A program made the position numbers and the translations under genes. From contig NZ_JAEULM010000030.1 of assembly GCF_016793825.1 (NCBI RefSeq), positions 62,001 to 126,000 on the forward strand: a DNA stretch of 64,000 nucleotides, written 5' to 3'. The notes under the pieces are model-generated. The model did no database searches. It had not been told where the DNA came from and worked only from the letters and a program-made list of their open reading frames with translations. Positions 45,661-56,280 of this stretch are shown here, piece after piece. The DNA comes from Sphingopyxis sp. Its GTDB lineage: Bacteria; Pseudomonadota; Alphaproteobacteria; Sphingomonadales; Sphingomonadaceae. Every line of letters starts with the position of its first letter. Positions within the stretch are counted from its first letter, which is position 1.

Positions 45661-47001
45661 ATGCGCAAGTTTTTCGGAACCGACGGGATTCGCGGGCTCA
45701 CCAACCAGGTTCCGATGACCGCGGAAACCGCGATGCGCGTCGGCATGGCAGCGGGCGCGCATTTCCTGCGCGGCGACCACAAGCACCGCGTCGTCATCGG
45801 CAAGGACACGCGGCTATCGGGCTATATGCTCGAAAATGCGCTTGTCGCCGGCTTTACCAGCGTCGGTATGGACGTCGTTCAGGTCGGCCCGATGCCGACG
45901 CCGGCGGTCGCGATGCTTGCCCGATCGATGCGCGCCGACCTTGGCGTCATGATATCGGCCAGCCACAACCCGTTCCACGACAACGGGATCAAGCTTTTCG
46001 GTCCCGACGGGTACAAGCTGTCCGACGAGGACGAAGCCCAGATCGAGCATCTGCTGACGGTCGAGCCCATGCTTGCCCGACCCGGCCAGCTTGGCCGCGC
46101 CAAGCGGATCGAGGACGCGCGCGGTCGATATATTCATGCGGTCAAGCAGAGCCTTCCCGAATCGGTGCGGCTCGACGGCCTGAAGATGGTTCTCGATTGC
46201 GCGAATGGCGCGGCCTACAACAGCGCGCCCACCGTCTTTTGGGAACTGGGGGCCGATGTCATAACCGTGGGCGTCACCCCCAACGGGACGAACATCAACG
46301 ACAAGTGCGGATCGACCGCCCCGGGCCTGTTGCAGGAAACCGTCGTGGCGAGCGGTGCCGACATCGGTGTCGCCCTCGACGGCGATGCCGACCGGCTGAT
46401 CGTCGTCGACGAGAAGGGCGCGATTGTCGACGGCGACCAGATCATGGGATTGATCGGCGCGAGCTGGGCGCGGCAAGGGCTGCTGAAGGGCGGCGGGGTC
46501 GTCGCGACCGTCATGTCCAACCTTGGCCTCGAACGTTTTCTCGCGGGGGAAGGGCTGAGGCTCGAACGCACGAAGGTCGGCGATCGCTATGTCCTGGAAC
46601 GCATGAAGAGCGGCGGGTTCAACGTCGGCGGCGAACAGTCGGGCCACATGATCCTGTCGGATCATGCGACGACCGGCGACGGCACGCTCGCCGCGCTGCA
46701 GGTGCTGGCCGAGCTGGTGCGGTCGGGCAAACCCGCAAGCGAATTGCTCCACCAGTTCGATCCCGTCCCCCAGCTTTTGAAAAATGTCCGCTTCGCGGGC
46801 GGCAAGCCGCTTGAAAACGCCAATGTTCAGGCGGCGATCGCCGAGGGCGAGGCCGCGCTGGCCGGGCGCGGCCGCATCGTTATCCGCGCATCAGGCACCG
46901 AGCCTGTCATTCGCGTCATGGCCGAAGGCGACGATGCCGGACAGGTAACCCAAATTGTCGATATGATCTGCGACGCGGTGCGCGTCGCGGCAGGAGAATA
47001 G
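45661..47001 (+). CDS. glmM: Phosphoglucosamine mutase
   Basis: 446 residues, standard length. Converts glucosamine-6-phosphate to glucosamine-1-phosphate for peptidoglycan and LPS. Catalytic Ser is S101 in [18 protein letters not shown]; Mg-binding DGDADR near residue 240; sugar-binding GGEQSGHM near 325; phosphate-binding [12 protein letters not shown] near the C-terminus. ATG at 45661 with AGAGGTGG directly upstream. Followed after two bases by a DUF1272 gene on the same strand. Confidence 0.97.
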   Translation: MRKFFGTDGIRGLTNQVPMTAETAMRVGMAAGAHFLRGDHKHRVVIGKDTRLSGYMLENALVAGFTSVGMDVVQVGPMPTPAVAMLARSMRADLGVMISASHNPFHDNGIKLFGPDGYKLSDEDEAQIEHLLTVEPMLARPGQLGRAKRIEDARGRYIHAVKQSLPESVRLDGLKMVLDCANGAAYNSAPTVFWELGADVITVGVTPNGTNINDKCGSTAPGLLQETVVASGADIGVALDGDADRLIVVDEKGAIVDGDQIMGLIGASWARQGLLKGGGVVATVMSNLGLERFLAGEGLRLERTKVGDRYVLERMKSGGFNVGGEQSGHMILSDHATTGDGTLAALQVLAELVRSGKPASELLHQFDPVPQLLKNVRFAGGKPLENANVQAAIAEGEAALAGRGRIVIRASGTEPVIRVMAEGDDAGQVTQIVDMICDAVRVAAGE

Positions 47002-47003
47002 AT

Positions 47004-47228
47004 ATGCTCGAAATGCGACCCGATTGCGAAAAATGCGGCCGCGATTTGCCGGCGGATATCCACGGCGCCTTCATTTGCTCGTTCGAATGCACTTTCTGCG
47101 CCGATTGCGCCGACAAGCTCGACGAACGCTGCCCGAACTGCGGCGGCGACCTGCTCGACCGGCCGCTGCGCGAAGGCGCGGCGCTGCACAAGTTTCCCGC
47201 CTCGACGGAGCGGAAATTCAAGCGTTGA
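47004..47228 (+). CDS. DUF1272 zinc-ribbon-like small protein
   Basis: 74 residues with eight Cys arranged as CEKC, CSFECTFCADC and CPNC, matching DUF1272 (MLEMRPDCEKCGRDLP...ICSFECTFCADCA...CPNCGGDLL.RPLR). Probably binds two zinc ions; function unknown. Sits two bases after glmM and 40 before thiD, likely on one transcript. Confidence 0.92.
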   Translation: MLEMRPDCEKCGRDLPADIHGAFICSFECTFCADCADKLDERCPNCGGDLLDRPLREGAALHKFPASTERKFKR

Positions 47229-47268
47229 GCCTTCTCCTTTTTCGTCACGTTGAACGGGAGGGCGTGTC

Positions 47269-48411
47269 GTGACCGCGCGCGTCCTGATCGTCGCCGGCTC
47301 GGACAGCGGTGGTGGCGCAGGTATCCAGGCCGATATCAAGACGGTGACGATGCTCGGCGGGCATGCGATGACCGCGATCACGGCGATCACCGCGCAAAAT
47401 ACGCTGGGCGTGCAGGCCGTTCATCCGATCCCGACCGCGATGGTGCTGGCGCAGATCGACAGCGTCGCCGGCGACATCGGCGTCGATGCGGTGAAGATCG
47501 GGATGATCGGCAGTGCCGAGACGGCTGCCGCCGTCGCCGAAAGGCTGGCACAGCCCGACCTTGCGCAAGCCGCCGTGGTGTTCGATCCGGTGATGGTCGC
47601 AACAAGTGGTTCGGTGCTTGCGGATGCGCCGACGATCGCGGCATTTCGCGCCCTGCTTCGTCGCGCGATGGTCGCGACCCCCAATCTGCCCGAACTCGAT
47701 GCCCTGGGCGGAGAAGAGGCGGTGCTGGCACACGGTTGTTCGCTGCTCGTCAAGGGCGGCCATGCCGAAGGCGAGACGGTGATCGACCGGTTGCTGGAGG
47801 CGGACGAGGGCGACGTCGCGCGCTGGGAGGCGCCGCGCATCGCGACCCCGCACAGCCATGGCACCGGATGTACGCTCGCGAGCGCCATCGCGACGGGACT
47901 CGCGCAGGGCATGCCGCTTGAACCGGCGATTGCGCGCGCGCGCGATTTCGTGCGGCTCGCGCTGCTCGACGCGCCGGGGTTGGGGCAGGGGCATGGTCCC
48001 ATGGGCCAGCAAAACGTACGCAACGACGGGCTGTTCACCGGCCCCGCGCTCAACCAGATGACGCTCCCCGCCGATGATTACGGGACATCGGTGGCGTTTT
48101 ACAAACAGCTCGGCCTGACGCAGATCGTCGACAGCCCGTCGAACGGCTATGCGCGGTTCGAAGCGGCGAACGGCGTCACCCTGTCGATTCACGTCGGCGA
48201 CGGCGAACCGGGCGGTGCGACGACGTATCTGGAAAGCGGGGCGCTCGATGCCTGGGTCGCCTATCTGGCCCGGCGCGGCGTGACGTTCGACCAGATGCCG
48301 AAAGATGAGGAATGGGGCTGGCGCGAGGCGCGGCTGGCCGATCCCGCAGGCAACCGGCTTTGCCTGTATCAGGCGGGCGAATATCGGCGATATCCGCCAT
48401 GGCGATTATAA
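47269..48411 (+). CDS. thiD: ThiD (HMP/HMP-P kinase) fused to a VOC/glyoxalase-like domain
   Basis: 380 residues against about 265 for ThiD alone. Residues 1 to about 258 are hydroxymethylpyrimidine/phosphomethylpyrimidine kinase of thiamine synthesis (GSDSGGGAGIQADIKT; MATSGSVLADAP; ATPNLPE; C-terminal HSHGTGCTLASAIA anion hole). After a short linker (GQQNVRNDGLFTGPALNQ), about 262-375 is a vicinal-oxygen-chelate domain (LPADDYGTSVAFYKQLGLTQIVDSPSNGYARFEAANGVTLSIHVG; EARLADPAGNRLCLYQAGEYRRYPPW). No stop interrupts the join. GTG start at 47269. The role of the VOC part is unknown. Confidence 0.92.
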   Translation: MTARVLIVAGSDSGGGAGIQADIKTVTMLGGHAMTAITAITAQNTLGVQAVHPIPTAMVLAQIDSVAGDIGVDAVKIGMIGSAETAAAVAERLAQPDLAQAAVVFDPVMVATSGSVLADAPTIAAFRALLRRAMVATPNLPELDALGGEEAVLAHGCSLLVKGGHAEGETVIDRLLEADEGDVARWEAPRIATPHSHGTGCTLASAIATGLAQGMPLEPAIARARDFVRLALLDAPGLGQGHGPMGQQNVRNDGLFTGPALNQMTLPADDYGTSVAFYKQLGLTQIVDSPSNGYARFEAANGVTLSIHVGDGEPGGATTYLESGALDAWVAYLARRGVTFDQMPKDEEWGWREARLADPAGNRLCLYQAGEYRRYPPWRL

Positions 48412-48542
48412 TCTTCCTTCCCGCCGGGGGGAGGGGATGGGCGCGAGCGAAGCAAGATCTTGCCGCCGATATGACCCACCCCGCTGCGACTAGCGAGCAA
48501 GCTCGCAAGTCTCGCCACCCCTCCCGCTTGCGGGCGGGGAGA
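48412..48542. repeat. CCCCTCCCGC-type composite inverted repeat, copy 2
   Basis: Ends TTCCCGCCGGGGGGAGGGG and CCCCTCCCGCTTGCGGGCGGGG are inverted relative to each other, enclosing GC-rich filler with GCGAGCAAGCTCGC. It fills the thiD-rnhB gap and resembles the element at 43223. Confidence 0.5.
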
Positions 48543-48544
48543 CC

Positions 48545-49102
48545 ATGCTGATCGTCGGGGTGGACGAGGCGGGGCGCGGACCGCTGGCGGGGCCGGTGGT
48601 CGCCGCGGCCGTCTTGCTTTGCGACGGCGGCATCGCCGGGCTGGACGATAGCAAGAAGCTGACGGCGAAGCGTCGCGCCGAACTGGAGACCCAGATCAAG
48701 GCGCGTTGTCGCTGGGGTATCGGCGAAGCCAGCGTGGCCGAGATCGACCGCATCAACATCCTGCAGGCGACGTTCCTCGCGATGACGCGCGCCGTCGAGG
48801 CGCTGGGCTTTGAGCCGCACGAGATTCTCGTCGATGGGAACCTCCTGCCGAAATGGCGCTATGCCGCGCGTGCGATCGTCGGCGGCGACGCGCTCCATCC
48901 CTGCATCTCTGCCGCAAGCATTCTGGCCAAAGAGCATCGTGACCGCTTCATGACGCGCGTTGCCCTGGATTATCCCGGTTTTGGCTGGGAGACGAATATG
49001 GGCTATGGCACGGCTCGACACCTGGAGGCGTTGCGGCAACATGGGCCGACCCCGCACCACCGGACCAGCTTTGCGCCGGTCGCACAGATGATACTGATCT
49101 GA
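48545..49102 (+). CDS. rnhB: Ribonuclease HII
   Basis: 185 residues. Removes RNA from RNA-DNA hybrids and single ribonucleotides from DNA. The [13 protein letters not shown] signature is at residues 7-19, with further acidic catalytic residues in ILVDGN and the conserved [15 protein letters not shown]. Gly-Tyr-Gly-Thr motif [13 protein letters not shown] and the C-terminal HHRTSFAP are standard. Precedes ccrM by one gene, a layout also common in other alphaproteobacteria. Confidence 0.96.
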   Translation: MLIVGVDEAGRGPLAGPVVAAAVLLCDGGIAGLDDSKKLTAKRRAELETQIKARCRWGIGEASVAEIDRINILQATFLAMTRAVEALGFEPHEILVDGNLLPKWRYAARAIVGGDALHPCISAASILAKEHRDRFMTRVALDYPGFGWETNMGYGTARHLEALRQHGPTPHHRTSFAPVAQMILI

Positions 49103-49118
49103 CGAGCAGGAGAGGGCG

Positions 49119-50015
49119 ATGCGCAGCGGATTTACGGCCGATGACGTCGCGGACCAGACGGGGCGGCGTTTTCTCGTCACCGGCGCCAATGCCGGTCTCG
49201 GTTTCGAAACGGCGAAAGTGCTGGCGGCGCGCGGAGCCCATGTCGTGCTTGCGTGCCGCGACAAGGATCGCGCCGCGGCGGCGATGGATCATATTCGGGC
49301 GGACACTCCCGGTGCGGAGCTGTCGTTTCAGCCACTCGACCTCGCCGACCTCGATCATGTCAAGGACGCGGCAGCCGCAATTCTCGGCGGGCCGCGCATC
49401 GACGTCCTAGTCAACAATGCCGGCGTGATGATCCCGCCCCGAACGCTCACGAAGCAGGGATTCGAGCTGCAGTTCGGCGTCAATCATCTTGGCACCTTTG
49501 CCTTCACGGGGCTCGTTCATCCGCACGTCGACGATCGCATCGTCATCACCGCCAGTCTCGCGCACAAGGGCGGGGCGATGGACTATAGCGATCTGTCGGC
49601 AAGCCGGACCTACCATCATTGGCAGCGCTACCAGACCAGCAAGCTCGCGAACCTTCTGTTCATGTTCGAACTCGACCGGCGGCTTGGCGCCGCGGGCCGC
49701 GCGACGCAGGCGATCGGATGCCATCCGGGAGTGGCGCTGACCGAACTGACGCGGCACCTGCCGCTGCCGCTCAGGACGATGACGCCGCTCGCCGCGCCCT
49801 TTTTCAACAGTGCGACGCAAGGGGCATGGCCGACGCTGCAGGCAGCGACCGGCGCGCATGTCCAGGGTGGCGATTATCTGGGGCCGCAGGGACTGGGCGA
49901 GGTGTCGGGCCGGTCGGGGCCGGCGCGCGCGACGCGCGATGCGCGCGATCCGAAACTGGGGCGCGAGCTGTGGCAGCGGTCGGTCGAACTGACCGGGGTC
50001 GATCCCGGCCTTTAG
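49119..50015 (+). CDS. Short-chain dehydrogenase/reductase (retinol dehydrogenase-like)
   Basis: 298 residues. Cofactor motif TGANAGLGFETAKVLAARGAHVVLACRD (Arg after the second strand favours NADP), NNAGVM, catalytic Ser in ITASLAHKG and YxxxK in YQTSKLANLLFMFELDRRL. The extended C-terminus and GCHPGVALTEL resemble the WWOX/retinol dehydrogenase-like SDR group. Substrate unknown. Seventeen bases after rnhB on the same strand. Confidence 0.9.
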   Translation: MRSGFTADDVADQTGRRFLVTGANAGLGFETAKVLAARGAHVVLACRDKDRAAAAMDHIRADTPGAELSFQPLDLADLDHVKDAAAAILGGPRIDVLVNNAGVMIPPRTLTKQGFELQFGVNHLGTFAFTGLVHPHVDDRIVITASLAHKGGAMDYSDLSASRTYHHWQRYQTSKLANLLFMFELDRRLGAAGRATQAIGCHPGVALTELTRHLPLPLRTMTPLAAPFFNSATQGAWPTLQAATGAHVQGGDYLGPQGLGEVSGRSGPARATRDARDPKLGRELWQRSVELTGVDPGL

Positions 50016-50066
50016 GATCAGGGCTCATGGCTTCGCAGCCTGGAGGATCAAAATAAATTCGGCTGT

Positions 50067-51406
<1,340 letters not shown>

Positions 51407-51407
<1 letters not shown>

Positions 51408-52540
51408 TGTTCCAGCCGCTGACCAGGCCCGACCTCGGCAAGACGTGGGAGGACGCCCGCGTCTATCTGCGCCCGGCGTGTTTCGTCGACCGGCCGCACG
51501 AGCTTGACGACGACTGCCTGCGCATCGCCGATACGCTGATCTGGTTTGCGGCCTGGCATGTCAGCCTGCGCGATACCGACGGCATCAAGTCTGCGATCGT
51601 TCCGGTTCCCGAACTCGATGGCTGGATCGCGGCGATGCCTGATGCGCTTGCCGCATCGGCGCAGGCGCAGCGTGCGGCGGCTTTGCGGCCCCGCGGCAGT
51701 CTTCAGCTTGGCGAGCGCGTCGTGCGGCTGGGCGAACCGCAGCTTATGGGAATCCTCAACGTCACGCCGGACAGCTTTTCGGACGGCGGCAAGCATGTCG
51801 ATACCGCCGCGGCCAGCGAAGCCGGCTTTGCGCTGGCGGCCGCCGGTGCGGCGATTGTCGATGTCGGCGGCGAATCGACGCGCCCCGGCGCGCCGCTCAT
51901 CTGGGAAGGCGATGAGATCCAGCGCGTCGAGAGCGTCGTATCGGCGCTTGCGCGTGGCGGTGTCGCGGTGTCGATCGACACACGCAAGGCGGCGGTGATG
52001 GAGGCGGCGCTCGCGGCGGGGGCGACGATCGTCAACGATATCTCGGCGCTGCGTTACGACGAGCGCGCGATGGAGGTGGTGGCGAAAGCGGGTTGCCCGG
52101 TCGTGCTGATGCACGCGCCGTCGGCGAAGAGCGACCCGCACGAGGGCGGCGGCGCCTATGCGCACCCTGTCTTCGACGTTTACGACATGCTGGCCGATCG
52201 GGTCGCCGCGTGCCGGGCGGCCGGAATCGACCCCGCGAAGATCATCGTCGATCCCGGCATCGGCTTCGGCAAGGGCGTCGCCGACAATCTGGCGCTGATA
52301 AACGGGCTGGCCTTGTTCCATACCCTGGGCTGCCCCGTGCTGTTCGGGGCAAGCCGCAAACGCATGATCGGCGCGCTCGACAACGAAGCGCCCGCCGACC
52401 AGCGTCTGGGCGGCAGCGTGGCGCTTCATTATCAGGCGGCGGGGCAGGGCGCCCAGTTGCTGCGGGTCCACGACATCGCCGAAAACCGGCAGGCGCTGCG
52501 TGTGTGGCGCGGGCTGCGGGATGCGGCGCTGACGTCATGA
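51407..52540 (+). CDS. folP: Dihydropteroate synthase
   Basis: 377 residues, longer than the usual 280 because of an N-terminal extension of about 105 residues found in alphaproteobacterial forms. Condenses para-aminobenzoate with pterin pyrophosphate in folate synthesis. Signatures MGILNVTPDSFSDGG, GGESTRPGA, SIDTRKAAV, GATIVNDISAL and IVDPGIGFGKG are present; FGASRKRMIG and the final RVHDI complete the pattern. Coupled to ccrM upstream and to a membrane-protein gene downstream (ATGA). Confidence 0.95.
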
Positions 52541-53352
52541 AGTTTCTGGCAGCGCTGTTCCAGCTGCTGCTTGTCGGGCTTCCCATCGCATTGCTGTTCA
52601 TGCCTCGGCGCGCCTATGGCTGGGTGCTGGCGGTGCTGGTGCTCGCGATCGGATTGATCGGCTGGCAGGTCAACCGGCCGATCAGCATGGCCGACGACTG
52701 GGCTCCGCTCGGTCGGATGGTCGCTACGGCCGCGATGCTGCTCTGGATCGGCGTTTACGTCTTGCGCATGGCGATCGATGCCATCGTAGCGATCAAATAT
52801 TCGCGGCAGCCTATCGACTATCGGCCTTTCCGGGCTTCGCTTGCGATATGCGCCACGGGGTGGGCGGGCTGGCTGTTCGGGCCGCCGTTCGCGCGATGGT
52901 TTGGGGGCTGGCCGGTATTGCTTGCCGGCGTCGCGGCTGCCTTGTTTCTGATCGGACTTGGTCGGCGGGCCGATCGTGGGCAGTGGGTGCTTGTCGGCAT
53001 CGGCGCGACGATCATCGCCGGGATCGTCGGTATATTGAGCTGGCCGTCAGCCGTCGCACGCGCTGCGGCCGATCGGGCGGCGGGGCAGCCCTATTGCATC
53101 ATGATCGGCGACGGTGACGGCGATTATCGGCCCGCGCGCTCGATGCTCGATCTTTCGCCGCTCCTGATGCGCGCGAACGAGGCACCCTATCTCCGCAACC
53201 AGGATGCGTTGCTGATTTTCGATGCGGGCGGCGGGCTGCATTTCTCGTATCAGCGCAGGCGGTTCGAGCGCGGAAACGAAGGCGACGAATATGTCGACAA
53301 TCCGCTCTGCGCAACGAAAGTCGATTTCGCGTCGGCGCTTCCCTATTGGTGA
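52537..53352 (+). CDS. Hypothetical multi-pass membrane protein
   Basis: 271 residues, no family recognised. Five or six membrane segments in residues 3-170 (LAALFQLLLVGLPIALLFM, WVLAVLVLAIGLIGW, MVATAAMLLWIGVYVL, SLAICATGWAGWLFG, PVLLAGVAAALFLIGLG, VLVGIGATIIAGIVGILSW), then an outside C-terminal domain of about 95 residues with two Cys (GQPYCIMIGDGDGDY, NPLCATKV). Start overlaps folP stop (ATGA), so it is made with folP; role unknown. Confidence 0.75.
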   Translation: MKFLAALFQLLLVGLPIALLFMPRRAYGWVLAVLVLAIGLIGWQVNRPISMADDWAPLGRMVATAAMLLWIGVYVLRMAIDAIVAIKYSRQPIDYRPFRASLAICATGWAGWLFGPPFARWFGGWPVLLAGVAAALFLIGLGRRADRGQWVLVGIGATIIAGIVGILSWPSAVARAAADRAAGQPYCIMIGDGDGDYRPARSMLDLSPLLMRANEAPYLRNQDALLIFDAGGGLHFSYQRRRFERGNEGDEYVDNPLCATKVDFASALPYW

Positions 53353-53356
53353 GGCG

Positions 53357-54790
53357 TCACGCCGCGGTATCGATCCCGAGGTCGCTCAGCTTGCGGTACA
53401 GCGTCGAGCGGCCAATGCCGAGGCGGCGGGCGACTTCGCTCATCCGGCCGCGGTAGTGGCCGATCGCGAGGCGGATGACGTCGGCCTCGATTTCCTCGAG
53501 CGGGCGGAGATTGCCGTCGGGCAGGTAAAGCGTGACGCCGATCGCCTCGCCGTTGATCGCGACATCGTCGCTGCCTCCGGGCGTGCCGCCGCCCAGCGCG
53601 GCTTCGATCGCCTTGAAATCGGCGCTGGTCAGGACGTCGGTCTTGCTCGCGGTCGCTGCGCGGAACAGCACATCCTGCAACTGGCGGACATTCCCCGGCC
53701 AGGCATAAGCGGCGAGCAGGCGCAGCGCGTCGTCGGTGACGCCGATCGGCCCCATGCCCGGAAGACCCCCGATGCGGGCGAGCAGATGGCGTGCGAGTGG
53801 ACCGACATCGCCGCGGCGTTCGGATAGCGAGGGCAGCGTAAACTGCGCGGTCGACAGCGCGTAGAACAGGTCTTCGCGGAAGTGGCCGGCCTCGATCAGC
53901 TTGTCGAGCGGGCTGGTGCTGGTCGCAATGATCCGGACATCGACGCTCTGGCGGATCGAACCGCCGATCATCTGGACTTCGCCGGTGTTCAGAAATTCGA
54001 CGAGCTTTGCCTGCGTTTCCAGCGGAATACATTCGACATGGTCGATGATGATGCTGCCGCCGTCGGCCTGGACCAGCCGGCCAAGCTGACGATCGAAGGC
54101 GCCGGGGAAGGCGCCGCGTTCGTGGCCGAACAGTCCCGATCCGATCAGTCCCGGCGATACGGCCGAGCAATCGACCATCACCAGCTGACCGCGTGCGCGG
54201 GGCGAGGCACCGTGGATAGCGCGGGCAAAGACTTCCTTGCCGGTGCCGGGCCGGCCGTTGATCATCACCGGGACGCGCGCGCGCGCGGCCTTCGCGGCGA
54301 TCGCCAGCGCACTTCGGAAATTGGGGCTCGACCCGATGATTTCCTCGAACGCCAACGGCGCGCGCAGCTTTTCGGTGAGCGGGCGGAGTTCGCCCTGCGG
54401 GCCGCCTTGCGACACGATCCGGTCGAGCGCTTCCAGCAATCGGTCGGGCGCAATCGGTTTCTGGACGAAGTCACTGGCGCCGGACCGCATCGCGGCGACC
54501 GCGACTTCGACGCCGTTGCGCATGGTGATCACGATCAGCGGCAGCGCGGGGCGCCAGCGCCGTAATTCGGCGACGAACTCGGCAATATCCATGCCGGGTG
54601 TGCCCTGATCGACAAGGACGGCGTCGAGCGCCATGCCTTCCTGGGTGCCAAGCTTGGCAAGGGCGGTGTCCGTGTCGGCGGCGACGATGCTGCGCCAGCC
54701 GCCGCGCGACACCAGCGCCGACAGAAAGCGCTGCTGTGCAGGCTCGCTGTCGACGATCATCACCGTTCGCGTATCGCGCGTGCTGGCCAT
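53357..54790 (-). CDS. NtrC-like response regulator with altered sigma-54 and Walker B motifs
   Basis: 477 residues: receiver (1-125, phospho-acceptor D61), AAA+ domain (150-385) and Fis-type HTH (MSEVARRLGIGRSTLYRKLSDLG). Walker A is GRPGTGKE (179-186). The sigma-54 contact loop reads GAFPGA (226-231) instead of GAFTGA, and Walker B ends in Asp250-His251 where Asp-Glu is the rule. The Thr is needed for sigma-54 contact and the Glu for ATP hydrolysis in studied members, so this protein may act as a DNA-binding regulator without sigma-54 remodelling. No kinase gene is adjacent; convergent with the 52537 gene. Confidence 0.88.
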   Translation of the reverse strand: MASTRDTRTVMIVDSEPAQQRFLSALVSRGGWRSIVAADTDTALAKLGTQEGMALDAVLVDQGTPGMDIAEFVAELRRWRPALPLIVITMRNGVEVAVAAMRSGASDFVQKPIAPDRLLEALDRIVSQGGPQGELRPLTEKLRAPLAFEEIIGSSPNFRSALAIAAKAARARVPVMINGRPGTGKEVFARAIHGASPRARGQLVMVDCSAVSPGLIGSGLFGHERGAFPGAFDRQLGRLVQADGGSIIIDHVECIPLETQAKLVEFLNTGEVQMIGGSIRQSVDVRIIATSTSPLDKLIEAGHFREDLFYALSTAQFTLPSLSERRGDVGPLARHLLARIGGLPGMGPIGVTDDALRLLAAYAWPGNVRQLQDVLFRAATASKTDVLTSADFKAIEAALGGGTPGGSDDVAINGEAIGVTLYLPDGNLRPLEEIEADVIRLAIGHYRGRMSEVARRLGIGRSTLYRKLSDLGIDTAA

Positions 54791-55025
54791 AGTCCCGATT
54801 CTGCCCTTGTTCGGCCACGTACGTGCCGGTTCCTCCGCTCAAGCGCTGTGATTTACGGCACATGGGTAAAGGGGCGATTAAGGCCGTTCGGCTTTTACCA
54901 CAGCGGCGCGTTTTCGCGCCGGGGCCACTTGACCAGCGGCAAGGCATGGCTAAGACCGGCGCGACGCCCGATTCTGGAGCGCGCGCGAGCGCGTCCTTGT
55001 GGCGAGCAGGCAAAGGGGACAGGTC
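54791..55025 (+). other. Divergent intergenic region before coxIV-pnt genes
   Basis: 235 bases between the NtrC-like regulator and the small oxidase-subunit gene. It should contain both promoters. I see short GC-rich self-complementary stretches (for example GCGCGCGCGAGCGCG near 54980) but no convincing operator, RNA gene or missed coding frame. Confidence 0.4.
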
Positions 55026-55145
55026 ATGGCGGAACAGGAAATGAAGGCAGCGAACGAAACCTACGAAGGTTTCATCAGCTTGTTCAAGGTCGGCACGATC
55101 CTTTCCGTGATCGTCGCGATCGTCGTCGTTCTTTTGATCTCCTGA
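55026..55145 (+). CDS. aa3-type cytochrome c oxidase subunit IV
   Basis: 39 residues: MAEQEMKAANETYEGFISL followed by one membrane helix (VGTILSVIVAIVVVLLIS). This matches the bacterial aa3 oxidase subunit IV family (COX4_pro_2), a single-helix subunit of terminal oxidase in the inner membrane. No other oxidase subunit gene is here; its place just before pntAA is typical of sphingomonads. AAAGGGGACAGG supplies the ribosome site; pntAA starts 13 bases after the stop. Confidence 0.85.
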   Translation: MAEQEMKAANETYEGFISLFKVGTILSVIVAIVVVLLIS

Positions 55146-55158
55146 CCGGCCTTCCGGC

Positions 55159-56280
55159 ATGCGCATCGCAGTCTTGAAGGAGCTCGCCGCCGGCGAGACC
55201 CGCGTCGCCGCGACTCCCGAAACCGTGAAGAAATTCATCGGCCTCGGCGCTGAAGTTTCCGTCGAATCCGGTGCGGGCGAGGCGGCATCGATTGCCGACG
55301 CCGACTATGCCGCCGCCGGAGCAAGCGTTGGCGCACGCGCCGACGTGCTGAAAGGCGCGAACATCATCCTCGCGATCCAGGGGCCCGATCCCAAGGAGCT
55401 GAAGGGCTTTGCCGATGGCGCCTGGCTTGCCGCCGGATTGAACCCGTTCGGAGAAAGGGCGCGCGTCGATGCCTATGCGAAGCTCGGGCTCGAAGCGCTG
55501 GCGATGGAGTTCATGCCGCGCATCACCCGTGCGCAGTCGATGGATATTTTGTCGAGCCAGGCGAATCTCGCGGGATACAAGGCCGTTCTGATCGCGGCGA
55601 ACGCCTATGGCCGTGCCTTTCCGATGATGATGACCGCTGCCGGCACCGTCAGCGCGGCAAAGGCGTTTGTGATGGGCGTCGGCGTCGCCGGACTGCAGGC
55701 CATTGCGACCGCTCGGCGGCTGGGCGCGCAGGTCAGCGCGACCGACGTGCGCGCTGCGACGAAGGAACAGATCCTGTCGCTTGGCGCCAAGCCGATCTTC
55801 GTCGAAAGCGTCGCGGGGATCGAGGGTGAGGGTGCGGGCGGTTACGCCACGGAAATGTCCGAAGAATATCAAAAGGCGCAGGCCGAGTTGGTGTCGGGAC
55901 ACATCGCGAAGCAGGACATCGTCATCACCACCGCGCTGATTCCGGGGCGTCCCGCGCCGCGGCTGATTTCGGATGCGCAGCTCGCGACGATGCGCACGGG
56001 CAGCGTGATCGTCGACATGGCGGCCGAAAGCGGTGGCAATGTCGAAGGGTCTGTGTCGGGCGAAGCGAAGAAGATCCATGGCGTTACTGTCATCGGCGCG
56101 AAGAATATCGCGGCGCTGATGCCCGCTGACACGAGTGCGCTGTTCAGCCGGAACCTGTTCAACTTCCTGTCCGCCTTCTGGGACAAGGAAGCGGGCAAGC
56201 CCGTACTCGACGAGGAAATCGGCAATGCCGTGCGCCTGACGCAGGGCGGCAAGGTCGTGAACGAGCGACTGCTCGGCTGA
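55159..56280 (+). CDS. pntAA: NAD(P) transhydrogenase alpha subunit, part 1 (soluble NAD-binding domain)
   Basis: 373 residues, only domain I. MRIAVLKELAAGETRVAATPETVKKFIGLGAEVSVESGAG opens the AlaDH/PNT N-terminal domain; the NAD-binding part has GVGVAGLQAIATARRLGAQVSATDVR. Together with PntAB and PntB it couples proton entry to hydride transfer from NADH to NADP+. The membrane helices normally fused to this domain in E. coli PntA are encoded separately at 57154. Confidence 0.95.
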   Translation: MRIAVLKELAAGETRVAATPETVKKFIGLGAEVSVESGAGEAASIADADYAAAGASVGARADVLKGANIILAIQGPDPKELKGFADGAWLAAGLNPFGERARVDAYAKLGLEALAMEFMPRITRAQSMDILSSQANLAGYKAVLIAANAYGRAFPMMMTAAGTVSAAKAFVMGVGVAGLQAIATARRLGAQVSATDVRAATKEQILSLGAKPIFVESVAGIEGEGAGGYATEMSEEYQKAQAELVSGHIAKQDIVITTALIPGRPAPRLISDAQLATMRTGSVIVDMAAESGGNVEGSVSGEAKKIHGVTVIGAKNIAALMPADTSALFSRNLFNFLSAFWDKEAGKPVLDEEIGNAVRLTQGGKVVNERLLG

